A stretch of 64,000 nucleotides of DNA from Triglochin maritima (taxonomy: Eukaryota > Streptophyta > Magnoliopsida > Alismatales > Juncaginaceae), in assembly GCA_963682175.1 (NCBI GenBank), contig OY821772.1:48568925-48632924 (forward strand). The letters run 5' to 3'. How positions within the stretch are numbered: the first letter of the stretch is position 1; each line of letters begins with the position of its first letter. A program made the position numbers and the translations under genes. Positions 9,798 to 22,618 of the stretch are shown here, one piece after another. The notes under the pieces were generated by a model. It was not told the DNA's origin. It searched no databases and was given only the letters and a program-made list of their open reading frames with translations.

Positions 9798-12700
9798 TGA
9801 CACCATTTCTTAGTTTTTTGATGCGTCTGATGACACGAATGGATTTTATACGACGAAAATGTTTAACTCATGCGTCCGAAGAGAGATTTTTTGATATTTC
9901 GTTTCTTAGTAAAAAACCCAAAGGCTATTATATATAGCACACGAATTTCGGTAAAAACTATCGGTTTTTAAAAATGACACTATTCCTTTGTTTTTTGAGG
10001 CGTCTGATGACACGAATAGATATTGTACGACGAAAATGTTAAAGTCATGCGTCCGAAGATATGTTTTTATAAAATAAAAATATTTCTTTGTTTTTTGACG
10101 CGTCTGATGACACGAATGGATATTATACGACGAAAATGTTAAACACAGGCGTCCGAAGAGAGATATTTTGATATTTCTTTTTTTAGTATAAAAACCAAAG
10201 GCTATAGGACACAAATTTCGGTAAAAACTTTCAGTTTTTAAAAATGGCACTATTTCTTTGTTATTTTAGGCGTGTGATGACACGAATGTATATTATACGA
10301 CGAAAATGTTAAACTCAAAATTCCGAAGAGAGATTTTTTGATATTTCCTTTTTTAGTAAAAAACCAAAGGCTATATACAACACGAATTTTGGTAAAAACT
10401 TTCAGTTTTTAAAAATGGCACTATTTCTTTGTTATTTTAGGCGTGTGATGACACGAATGTATATTATACGACGAAAATGTTAAGCTCAAAAGTCCGAAAA
10501 GAGATTTTTTGATATTTCCAATTTTAGTAAAAAACCAAAGGCTATAACACACGAATTTCGGTAAAAACCTCCAGTTTTTTGAAATATTACTATTTTTTGT
10601 TATTTTAGGCGTGTGATGACATGAATGTATATTATACGACGAAAATGTTGAACTCAAAATTCCGAAGAGAGATTTTTTGATATTTCTTTTTTAGTAAAAA
10701 ACCCAAAGGTTATAGCACACGAATTACGGTAAAAACCATCAGTTTTTTAAAATGGCAATATTTATTTGTTTTTTGAGGCGTCTGATGACACGAATTGATA
10801 TTATACGACAAAAATGATAAACTCAAAAGTCCGAATAGAGATTTTTTGATATTTCCTTTTTTAGTAAAAAACCAAAGGCTATAACACACGAATTTTGGTA
10901 AAAACCCCGAGTTTTTTAAAATGCCACTATTTCTTAGTTTTTTGATGCGTCTGATGACACGAATTGATATTATACGACGAAAATGTTAAACTCATGCGTC
11001 CGAAGAGAGATTTTTTGATATTTCTTTTTTTAGTAAAAACACAAAGGTTATATAACACACGAATTTAATTAAAAACCTTCAAATTTTAGAAATATCACTA
11101 TTTCTTTGTTATTTTGGGCGTGTGATGACACGAATGTATATTATACGACGAAAATGTTAAACTCAATAGTCCGAAGAGAGATTTTTTGATATTTACTTTT
11201 TTAGTAAAAAACCCAAAGGCTATAGCACATGAATTTCGGTAAAAACCCTCAGTTTTTTAAAATGGCAATATTTATTTGTTTTTTGAGGCGTCTGATGACA
11301 CGAATTGATATTATACGACGAAAATGTTAAACTCAAAAGTCCGAATAGAGATTTTTTGATATTTCCTTTTTTAATAAAAAACCCAAAGACTACATAGCAC
11401 ACGAATTTCGGTAAAACCCCTCGGTTTTTAAAAATGGCACTATTCCTTTGTTTTTTGAGGCGTCTGATGACACGAATAGATATTGTACGACGAAAATGTT
11501 AAACTCATGCGTCCGAAGAGATGTTTTTAGAAATATCACTATTGCTTTGTTTTTTTAGGCGTGTGATGACACAAATGTATATTATACGACGAAAATATTA
11601 AACTCAAAAGTCCGAATAGAGATTTTTGATATTTCCTTTTTTAGTAAAAAAACCCAAAGGCTATATATAGCACACGAATTTCGGTAAAAACCCTCAGTTT
11701 TTTAAAATGGCAATATTTATTTGTTTTTTGAGGCGTCTGATGACACGAATTGATATTATACGACGAAAATGTTAAACTCAAAAGTCCGAATAGAGATTTT
11801 TTGATATTTCCTTTTTAGTAAAAACCCCAAAGGCTATAGCACACGAATTTCGGTAAAAACCATCAGTTTTTTAAAATGGCAATATTTATTTGTTTTTTGA
11901 GGCGTCTGATGACACGAATTGATATTATACGACGAAAATGTTAAACTCAAAAGTCCGAATAGAGATTTTTTGATATTTCCTTTTTTAATAAAAACCCCAA
12001 AGGCTATATAGCACACGAATTTCGGTAAAAACCCTCTGTTTTTTAAAATGGCACTATTTCTTAGTTTTTTGATGCGTCTCATGACACGAATAGATTTTAT
12101 ACGACGAAAATGTTAAACTCATGCGTCCGAAGAGAGATTTTTTGATATTTCTTTTTTTAGTAAAAAACCCAAAGGCTATATAGCACACGAATTTCGGTAA
12201 AAACCCTCGGTTTTTAAAAATGGCACTATTCCTTTGTTTTTTGAGGCGTCTGATGACACGAATAGATACTGTACGACGAAAATGTTAAACTCATGCGTCC
12301 GAAGAGATGTTTTTAGAAATATCACTATTTCTTTGTTTTTTTAGGCGTGTGATGACACAAATGTATATTATACGACGAAAATATTAAACTCAAAAGTCCG
12401 AAGAGAGATTTTTTGATATTTCCTTTTTTAGTAAAAAACATAAAGGCTATAGTACACGAATTTCGGTAAAAACCCTCAGTTTTTTAAAATGACAATATTT
12501 ATTTGTTTTTTGAGGCGTTTGATGACACGAGTTGATATTATACGACAAAAATGTTAAACTCAAAAGTCCGAATAGAATTTTTTTGATTGATATTTCCTTT
12601 TTTAGTAAAAAATCCAAAGGCTATATCACACGAATTTTGGTAAAAACTCTCAGTTTTTTAAAATGGCACTATTTCTTTGTTTTTTGAGGCGTCTGATGAC

Positions 12701-14229
12701 ACGAATTGATATTATACGACAAAAATGTTAAACTCAAAAGTCCGTATAGATATTTTTTGATATTTCCTTTTTTAGTAAAAAACCAAAGGCTATAAGCACA
12801 CGAATTTTGGTAAAAACCCTCAGTTTTTAAGATGGCACTATTTTTGGGTTTTTTGATTTGTCTGATGACACGAATGGATATTATACGACGAAAATGTTAA
12901 ACTCATGCGTCCAAAGAGAGATTTTTTTATATTCCTTTTTTTAGTGAAAAACGCAAAGATTATATAACACCCGAATTTCAGTAAAAACCTTCAAATTTTA
13001 GAAATATCACTATTTCTTTGTTATTTTGGTCGTGTGATGACACGAATGTATATTATACGACGAAAATGTTAAACTCAAAAGTCCAAAGAGAGATTTTCTG
13101 ATATTTCCATTTTTAGTAAAAACCCAAAGGCTATATAGCACACGAATTTCGGTAAAAACCCTCAGTTTTTTAAAATGGCAATATTTATTTGTTTTTGAGG
13201 CGTCTAATGACACGAATTGATATTATACGACAAAAATGTTAAACTCAAAAGTACGAATAGAGATTTTTTGATTTTCCTTTTTTAGTAGAAAACCAAAGGC
13301 TATATCACACGAATTTTGGTAAAAACCCTCAGTTTTTTAAAATTACACTATTTCTTTGTTTTTTGAGGCGTCTGATAACACGAATTGATATTATACGACA
13401 AAAATGTTAAACTCAAAAGTCCGAATAGAGAATTTTTGATATTTCCATTTTTAGTAAAAAACCAAAGGCTATAACACACGAATTTCGGTAAAAACCCTCC
13501 GTTTTTTAAAATGGCACTATTTCTTAGTTTTTTGATGCGTCTGATGACACGAATAGATTTTATACGACGAAAATGTTAAACTCATGCGTCCGAAGAGAGA
13601 TTTTTTGGATATTTCTTTATTTTTTAGTAAAAAAACCCAAAGGGTATATATAGCACACGAATTTTGGTAAAAACCCTCGGTTTTTAAAAATGGCACTATT
13701 CCTTTGTTTTTTGAGGCTTCTGATGACACGAATAGATATTGTACGACGAAAATGTAAAACTCATGCGTCCGAAGAGAGGTTTTTTTGATATATCACCATT
13801 TCTTCGTTTTTTTAGGCGTGTGATGACACGAATGTATATTATACGACGAAAATATTAAACTCAAAAGTCCGAAGAGAGATTTTTTGATATTCCCTTTTTT
13901 AGTAAAAAACATAAAGGCTTATAGCACACGAATTTCGGTAAAAACCCCCAGTTTTTTAAAATGACAATATTTATTTGTTTTTTGAGGCGTCTGATGACAC
14001 GAATTGATATTATACGACAAAAATGTTAAACTCAAAAGTACGAATAGAGATTTTTTGATTTTCCTTTTTTAGTAGAAAACCAAAGGCTATATCACACGAA
14101 TTTTACTAAAAACCCTCAGTTTTTTAAAATTACACAATTTCTTTGTTTTTTGAGGCGTCTGATGACACGAATTGATATTATACGACAAAAATGTTAAACT
14201 CAAAAGTCCGAATAGAGATTTTTTGATAT
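9798..14229. repeat. Irregular satellite monomers between HOR-A and HOR-B
   Basis: Monomers of the same family continue without a clean long period. They mix the GAGGCGTCTGATG type with the TTTAGGCGTGTGATG type, the latter preceded by TTTTTAGAAATATCAC. Deleted monomers of about 100 bp occur at about 10,058, 11,519 and 12,304, and a different deletion junction (GAGAGGTTTTTTTGATATATC) at about 13,777. A distinctive monomer with GGGTTTTTTGATTTGTC sits near 12,840 and reappears near 28,700, 29,215 and 32,120. I found no gene and no unique DNA here. Confidence 0.88.
11500..11600. repeat. Deleted short monomer, CCGAAGAGATG/TTTTTAGAAATATC junction
   Basis: Same class of roughly 70-bp internal deletion as in HOR-A, here with an ATG before the T tract. 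Sister copies with almost the same junction are at about 12,304, 25,681 and 27,496. Slightly different forms are at 10,058, 35,732 and 36,515. Confidence 0.82.
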
Positions 14230-14403
14230 TTCCTTTTTTAGTAAAAATCCAAAGGCTATAGCACACGAATTTTGGTAAAAACCCTCCGTTTTTTAAAATG
14301 GCACTATTTCTTAGTTTTTTGATGCGTCTGATGACACGAATAGATTTTATACGACGAAAATGTTAAACTCATGCGTCCGAAGAGAGATTTTTTGATATTT
14401 CTT

Positions 14404-15600
14404 TTTTTTAGTAAAAAACCCAAAGGGTATATATAGCACACGAATTTCGGTAAAAACCCTCGGTTTTTAAAAATGGCACTAGTCCTTTGTTTTTTGAGGC
14501 GTCTGATGACTCGAATAGATATTGTACGACGAAAATGTTAAACTCATGCGTTCGAAGAGAGGTTTTTTGATATTTCCTTTTTTAGTAAAAAACATAAAGG
14601 CTATAGCACACGAATTTCGGTAAAAACCCTCAGTTTTTTAAAATGACAATATTTATTTGTTTTTTGAGGCGTCTGATGACCCGAATTGATATTATACGAC
14701 AAAAATGTTAAACTCAAAAGTCCGAATAGAGATTTTTTGATATTTTCTTTTTTAGTAAAAAATCCAAAGGCTATAGCACACGAATTTTGGTAAAAACTCT
14801 CAGTTTTTTAAAATGGCACTATTTCTTTCTTTTTTGAGGCGTCTGATGACACGAATCGATATTATATGATAAAAATGTTAAACTCAAAAGTCCGAATAGA
14901 GAATTTTTGATATTTCCATTTTTAGTAAAAAACCAAAGGCTATTATAACACACGAATTTCGGTAAAAACCTTCAGTTTTTAGAAATATCACTATTTCTTT
15001 GTTATTTTAGGCGTGTGATGACACGAATGTATATTATACGACGAAAATGTTAAACTCAAAATTCCGAAGAGAGATTTTTTGATATTTCCTTTTTTAGTAT
15101 AAAACCCAAAGGCTATAACACACGAATTTTCGGTAAAAATCCTCAGTTTTTAAAAATGTCACTATTTCTTTGTTTTTTCAGGCGTCTGATGACACGAATT
15201 GATATTATATGACGAAAATGTTAAACACATGCGTCCGAAGAGAGATTTTTTGATATTTCCTTTTTAGTAAAAAAACCAAAGGCTATATCACACGAATTTC
15301 GGTAAAAACCCTCAGTTTTTTAAAATGACAATATTTATTTGTTTTTTGAGGCGTCTGATGACCCAAATTGATATTATACGACAAAAATGTTAAACTCAAA
15401 AGTCCGAATAGAGATTTTTTGATATTTCTTTTTTTAGTAAAAAACCAAAGGCTATATCACACGAATTTCGGTAAAAACATCAGCTTTTTAAAGTGGCAAT
15501 ATTTATTTGTTTTTTGAGGCGTCTGATGACACGAATTGATATTATACGACAAAAATGATAAACTCAAAAGTCCGAATAGAGATTTTTTGATATTTCTTTT
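14404..15600. repeat. HOR-B partial copy 0 (unit's right portion)
   Basis: Matches about 17,826-19,022 at the same 3,422-bp offset, including the ATTTTCGGT, TTTTTTCAGGCG, GATGACCCAAATTG and CATCAGCTTTTTAAA monomers in order. Colinearity breaks at about 15,600. There a GGGTATATATAGC/CACTAGTCC monomer (to about 15,774) stands where the full copies have the GGAAAGGTTATATAGC monomer. Confidence 0.85.
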
Positions 15601-15774
15601 TTTTAGTAAAAAACCCAAAGGGTATATATAGCACACGAATTTCGGTAAAAACCCTCGGTTTTTAAAAATGGCACTAGTCCTTTGTTTTTTGAGGCGTCTG
15701 ATGACTCGAATAGATATTGTACGACGAAAATGTTAAACTCATGCGTTCGAAGAGAGGTTTTTTGATATTTCCTT

Positions 15775-18700
15775 TTTTAGTAAAAAACATAAAGGCTATA
15801 GCACACGAATTTCGGTAAAAACCCTCAGTTTTTTAAAATGACAATATTTATTTGTTTTTTGAGGCGTCTGATGACACGAATTGATATTATACGACAAAAA
15901 TATTAAACTCAAAAGTCCGAATAGAGATTTTTTGATATTTCCTTTTTTAGTAAAAATCCAAAGGCTATAGCACACGAATTTTGGTAAAAACCCTCCGTTT
16001 TTTAAAATGGCACTATTTCTTAGTTTTTTGATGCGTCTGATGACACGAATAGATTTTATACGACGAAAATGTTAAACTCATGCGTCCGAAGAGAGATTTT
16101 TTGATATTTCTTTTTTTTAGTAAAAAACCCAAAGGGTATATATAGCACACGAATTTCGGTAAAAACCCTCGGTTTTTAAAAATGGCACTAGTCCTTTGTT
16201 TTTTGAGGCGTCTGATGACTCGAACAGATATTGTACGACGAAAATGTTAAACTCATGTGTCCGAAGAGAGATTTTTTGATATTCCCTTTTTTAGTAAAAA
16301 ACATAAAGGCTATAGCACACGAATTTCGGTAAAAACCCTCAGTTTTTTAAAATGACAATATTTATTTGTTTTTTGAGGCGTCTGATGACCCGAATTGATA
16401 TTATACGACAAAAATGTTAAACTCAAAATCCGAATAGAGATTTTTTGATATTTCTTTTTTTAGTAAAAAACCAAAGGCTTATAGCACACGAATTTTGGTA
16501 AAAACCCTCCGTTTTTTAAAATGGCACTATTTCTTAGTTTTTTGATGCGTCTGATGACACGAATAGATTTTATACGACGAAAATGTTAAACTCATGCGTC
16601 CGAAGAGAGATTTTTTGATATTTCTTCTTTTTAGTAAAAAACCCAAAGGGTATATATAGCACACGAATTTCGGTAAAAACCCTCGGTTTTTAAAAATGGC
16701 ACTAGTCCTTTGTTTTTTGAGGCGTCTGGTGACTCGAATAGATATTGTACGACGAAAATGTTAAACTCATGCGTTCGAAGAGAGGTTTTTTGATATTTCC
16801 TTTTTTAGTAAAAAACATAAAGGCTATAGCACACGAATTTCGGTAAAAACCCTCAGTTTTTTAAAATGACAATATTTATTTGTTTTTTGAGGCGTCTGAT
16901 GACCCGAATTGATATTATACGACAAAAATGTTAAACTCAAAAGTCCGAATAGAGATTTTTTGATATTTTCTTTTTTAGTAAAAAATCCAAAGGCTATAGC
17001 ACACGAATTTTGGTAAAAACTCTCAGTTTTTTAAAATGGCACTATTTCTTTCTTTTTTGAGACGTCTGATGACACGAATCGATATTATATGATAAAAATG
17101 TTAAACTCAAAAGTCCGAATAGAGAATTTTTGATATTTCCATTTTTAGTAAAAAACCAAAGGCTATTATAACACACGAATTTCGGTAAAAACCTTCAGTT
17201 TTTAGAAATATCACTATTTCTTTGTTATTTTAGGCGTGTGATGACACGAATGTATATTATACGACGAAAATGTTAAACTCAAAATTCCGAAGAGAGATTT
17301 TTTGATATTTCCTTTTTTAGTAAAAAACCCAAAGGCTATATAGCACACGAATTTCGGTAAAAAACATCAGCTTTTTAAAATGGCAATATTTATTTGTTTA
17401 TTGAGGCGTCTGATGACACGAATTGATATTATACGACAAAAATGATAAACTCAAAAGTCCGAATAGAGATTTTTTGATATTTCCTTTTTTAGTAAAAAAC
17501 GCAAAGGTTATATAGCACACGAATTTCGGTAAAAACCTTCAGTTTTTAAAAATATCACTATTTTTTTGTTATTTTAGGCGTGTGATGACACGAATGTATA
17601 TTATACGACGAAAATGTTAAACTCAAAATTCCGAAGAGAGATTTTTTTGATATTTCCTTTTTTAGTAAAAAACATAAAGGCTATAGCACACGAATTTCGG
17701 TAAAAACACTCAGTTTTTTAAAATGCCACTATTTCTTTGTTTTTTGAGGCGTATGATGATACGAATTGATATTATACGACAAAAATGTTGAACCCAAAAG
17801 TCCGAATAGAGAATTTTTGATATTTCCATTTTTAGTAAAAAACCCAAAGGGTATATATAGCACACGAATTTCGGTAAAAACCCTCGGTTTTTAAAAATGG
17901 CACTAGTCCTTTGTTTTTTGAGGCGTCTGATGACTCGAATAGATATTGTACGACGAAAATGTTAAACTCATGCGTTCGAAGAGAGGTTTTTTGATATTTC
18001 CTTTTTTAGTAAAAAACATAAAGGCTATAGCACACGAATTTCGGTAAAAACCCTCAGTTTTTTAAAATGACAATATTTATTTGTTTTTTGAGGCGTCTGA
18101 TGACACGAATTGATATTATACGACAAAAATGTTAAACTCAAAAGTCCGAATAGAGATTTTTTGATATTTTCTTTTTTAGTAAAAAATCCAAAGGCTATAG
18201 CACACGAATTTTGGTAAAAACTCTCAGTTTTTTAAAATGGCACTATTTCTTTCTTTTTTGAGGCGTCTGATGACACGAATCGATATTATATGATAAAAAT
18301 GTTAAACTCAAAAGTCCGAATAGAGAATTTTTGATATTTCCATTTTTAGTAAAAAACCAAAGGCTATTATAACACACGAATTTCGGTAAAAACCTTCAGT
18401 TTTTAGAAATATCACTATTTCTTTGTTATTTTAGGCGTGTGATGACACGAATGTATATTATACGACGAAAATGTTAAACTCAAAATTCCGAAGAGAGATT
18501 TTTTGATATTTCCTTTTTTAGTAAAAAACCCAAAGGCTATAACACACGAATTTTCGGTAAAAATCCTCAGTTTTTAAAAATGTCACTAATTCTTTGTTTT
18601 TTCAGGCGTCTGATGACACGAATTGATATTATATGACGAAAATGTTAAACACATGCGTCCGAAGAGAGATTTTTTGATATTTCCTTTTTTAGTAAAAAAC

Positions 18701-19196
18701 CAAAGGCTATATCACACGAATTTCGGTAAAAACCCTCAGTTTTTTAAAATGACAATATTTATTTGTTTTTTGAGGCGTCTGATGACCCAAATTGATATTA
18801 TACGACAAAAATGTTAAACTCAAAAGTCCGAATAGAGATTTTTTGATATTTCTTTTTTTAGTAAAAAACCAAAGGCTATATCACACGAATTTCGGTAAAA
18901 ACATCAGCTTTTTAAAATGGCAATATTTATTTGTTTTTTGAGGCGTCTGATGACACGAATTGATATTATACGACAAAAATGATAAACTCAAAAGTCCGAA
19001 TAGAGATTTTTTGATATTTCCTTTTTTAGTAAAAAACGGAAAGGTTATATAGCACACGAATTTTGGGTAAAACCTTCAGTTTTTAAAAATGACACTATTT
19101 CTTTGTTATTTTAGGCGTGTGATGACACGAATGTATATTATACGACGAAAATGTTAAACTCAAAATTCCGAAGAGAGATTTTTTTGATATTTCCTT
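15775..19196. repeat. HOR-B full copy 1
   Basis: First complete 3,422-bp, 20-monomer copy. Spot comparison with the next copy shows only isolated differences, for example GGCACTATTTC near 16,005 against GACACTATTTC near 19,427. This is far closer than neighbouring monomers are to each other. Confidence 0.92.
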
Positions 19197-22100
19197 TTTT
19201 AGTAAAAAACATAAAGGCTATAGCACACGAATTTCGGTAAAAACCCTCAGTTTTTTAAAATGACAATATTTATTTGTTTTTTGAGGCGTCTGATGACACG
19301 AATTGATATTATACGACAAAAATATTAAACTCAAAAGTCCGAATAGAGATTTTTTGATATTTCCTTTTTTAGTAAAAATCCAAAGGCTATAGCACACGAA
19401 TTTTGGTAAAAACCCTCCGTTTTTTAAAATGACACTATTTCTTAGTTTTTTGATGCGTCTGATGACACGAATAGATTTTATACGACGAAAATGTTAAACT
19501 CATGCGTCCGAAGAGAGATTTTTTGATATTTCTTTTTTTTAGTAAAAAACCCAAAGGGTATATATAGCACACGAATTTCGGTAAAAACCCTCGGTTTTTA
19601 AAAATGGCACTAGTCCTTTGTTTTTTGAGGCGTCTGATGACTCGAACAGATATTGTACGACGAAAATGTTAAACTCATGTGTCCGAAGAGAGATTTTTTG
19701 ATATTCCCTTTTTTAGTAAAAAACATAAAGGCTATAGCACACGAATTTCGGTAAAAACCCTCAGTTTTTTAAAATGACAATATTTATTTGTTTTTTGAGG
19801 CGTCTGATGACCCGAATTGATATTATACGACAAAAATGTTAAACTCAAAATCCGAATAGAGATTTTTTGATATTTCTTTTTTTAGTAAAAAACCAAAGGC
19901 TTATAGCACACGAATTTTGGTAAAAACCCTCCGTTTTTTAAAATGGCACTATTTCTTAGTTTTTTGATGCGTCTGATGACACGAATAGATTTTATACGAC
20001 GAAAATGTTAAACTCATGCGTCCGAAGAGAGATTTTTTGATATTTCTTCTTTTTAGTAAAAAACCCAAAGGGTATATATAGCACACGAATTTCGGTAAAA
20101 ACCCTCGGTTTTTAAAAATGGCACTAGTCCTTTGTTTTTTGAGGCGTCTGGTGACTCGAATAGATATTGTACGACGAAAATGTTAAACTCATGCGTTCGA
20201 AGAGAGGTTTTTTGATATTTCCTTTTTTAGTAAAAAACATAAAGGCTATAGCACACGAATTTCGGTAAAAACCCTCAGTTTTTTAAAATGACAATATTTA
20301 TTTGTTTTTTGAGGCGTCTGATGACCCGAATTGATATTATACGACAAAAATGTTAAACTCAAAAGTCCGAATAGAGATTTTTTGATATTTTCTTTTTTAG
20401 TAAAAAATCCAAAGGCTATAGCACACGAATTTTGGTAAAAACTCTCAGTTTTTTAAAATGGCACTATTTCTTTCTTTTTTGAGACGTCTGATGACACGAA
20501 TCGATATTATATGATAAAAATGTTAAACTCAAAAGTCCGAATAGAGAATTTTTGATATTTCCATTTTTAGTAAAAAACCAAAGGCTATTATAACACACGA
20601 ATTTCGGTAAAAACCTTCAGTTTTTAGAAATATCACTATTTCTTTGTTATTTTAGGCGTGTGATGACACGAATGTATATTATACGACGAAAATGTTAAAC
20701 TCAAAATTCCGAAGAGAGATTTTTTGATATTTCCTTTTTTAGTAAAAAACCCAAAGGCTATATAGCACACGAATTTCGGTAAAAAACATCAGCTTTTTAA
20801 AATGGCAATATTTATTTGTTTATTGAGGCGTCTGATGACACGAATTGATATTATACGACAAAAATGATAAACTCAAAAGTCCGAATAGAGATTTTTTGAT
20901 ATTTCCTTTTTTAGTAAAAAACGCAAAGGTTATATAGCACACGAATTTCGGTAAAAACCTTCAGTTTTTAAAAATATCACTATTTTTTTGTTATTTTAGG
21001 CGTGTGATGACACGAATGTATATTATACGACGAAAATGTTAAACTCAAAATTCCGAAGAGAGATTTTTTTGATATTTCCTTTTTTAGTAAAAAACATAAA
21101 GGCTATAGCACACGAATTTCGGTAAAAACACTCAGTTTTTTAAAATGCCACTATTTCTTTGTTTTTTGAGGCGTATGATGATACGAATTGATATTATACG
21201 ACAAAAATGTTGAACCCAAAAGTCCGAATAGAGAATTTTTGATATTTCCATTTTTAGTAAAAAACCCAAAGGGTATATATAGCACACGAATTTCGGTAAA
21301 AACCCTCGGTTTTTAAAAATGGCACTAGTCCTTTGTTTTTTGAGGCGTCTGATGACTCGAATAGATATTGTACGACGAAAATGTTAAACTCATGCGTTCG
21401 AAGAGAGGTTTTTTGATATTTCCTTTTTTAGTAAAAAACATAAAGGCTATAGCACACGAATTTCGGTAAAAACCCTCAGTTTTTTAAAATGACAATATTT
21501 ATTTGTTTTTTGAGGCGTCTGATGACACGAATTGATATTATACGACAAAAATGTTAAACTCAAAAGTCCGAATAGAGATTTTTTGATATTTTCTTTTTTA
21601 GTAAAAAATCCAAAGGCTATAGCACACGAATTTTGGTAAAAACTCTCAGTTTTTTAAAATGGCACTATTTCTTTCTTTTTTGAGGCGTCTGATGACACGA
21701 ATCGATATTATATGATAAAAATGTTAAACTCAAAAGTCCGAATAGAGAATTTTTGATATTTCCATTTTTAGTAAAAAACCAAAGGCTATTATAACACACG
21801 AATTTCGGTAAAAACCTTCAGTTTTTAGAAATATCACTATTTCTTTGTTATTTTAGGCGTGTGATGACACGAATGTATATTATACGACGAAAATGTTAAA
21901 CTCAAAATTCCGAAGAGAGATTTTTTGATATTTCCTTTTTTAGTAAAAAACCCAAAGGCTATAACACACGAATTTTCGGTAAAAATCCTCAGTTTTTAAA
22001 AATGTCACTAATTCTTTGTTTTTTCAGGCGTCTGATGACACGAATTGATATTATATGACGAAAATGTTAAACACATGCGTCCGAAGAGAGATTTTTTGAT

Positions 22101-22618
22101 ATTTCCTTTTTTAGTAAAAAACCAAAGGCTATATCACACGAATTTCGGTAAAAACCCTCAGTTTTTTAAAATGACAATATTTATTTGTTTTTTGAGGCGT
22201 CTGATGACCCAAATTGATATTATACGACAAAAATGTTAAACTCAAAAGTCCGAATAGAGATTTTTTGATATTTCTTTTTTTAGTAAAAAACCAAAGGCTA
22301 TATCACACGAATTTCGGTAAAAACATCAGCTTTTTAAAATGGCAATATTTATTTGTTTTTTGAGGCGTCTGATGACACGAATTGATATTATACGACAAAA
22401 ATGATAAACTCAAAAGTCCGAATAGAGATTTTTTGATATTTCCTTTTTTAGTAAAAAACGGAAAGGTTATATAGCACACGAATTTTGGGTAAAACCTTCA
22501 GTTTTTAAAAATGACACTATTTCTTTGTTATTTTAGGCGTGTGATGACACGAATGTATATTATACGACGAAAATGTTAAACTCAAAATTCCGAAGAGAGA
22601 TTTTTTTGATATTTCCTT
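19197..22618. repeat. HOR-B full copy 2
   Basis: Second complete copy, colinear with copy 1 throughout. The unit phase was set at ATAAAGGCTATAGCACAC, where copy 0 stops matching. The true amplification junction could be elsewhere in the unit. Confidence 0.92.

Noticed and set aside
9906..10250. Longest open frame, 114 codons on the minus strand, with many similar frames of 60-95 codons across the window
   Set aside because: These frames lie within the tandem monomers, repeat with the HOR period, run through several monomers with no conserved start, and translate the A/T tracts into F/K/S/I-rich strings. Indels between copies break them freely. They are by-products of the repeat.
18623..18817. 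64-codon plus-strand open frame, present again at 22,045-22,239
   Set aside because: The identical second copy lies exactly one HOR-B period (3,422 bp) away and is explained by duplication of non-coding satellite. The frame crosses monomer boundaries and has no recognisable domain.
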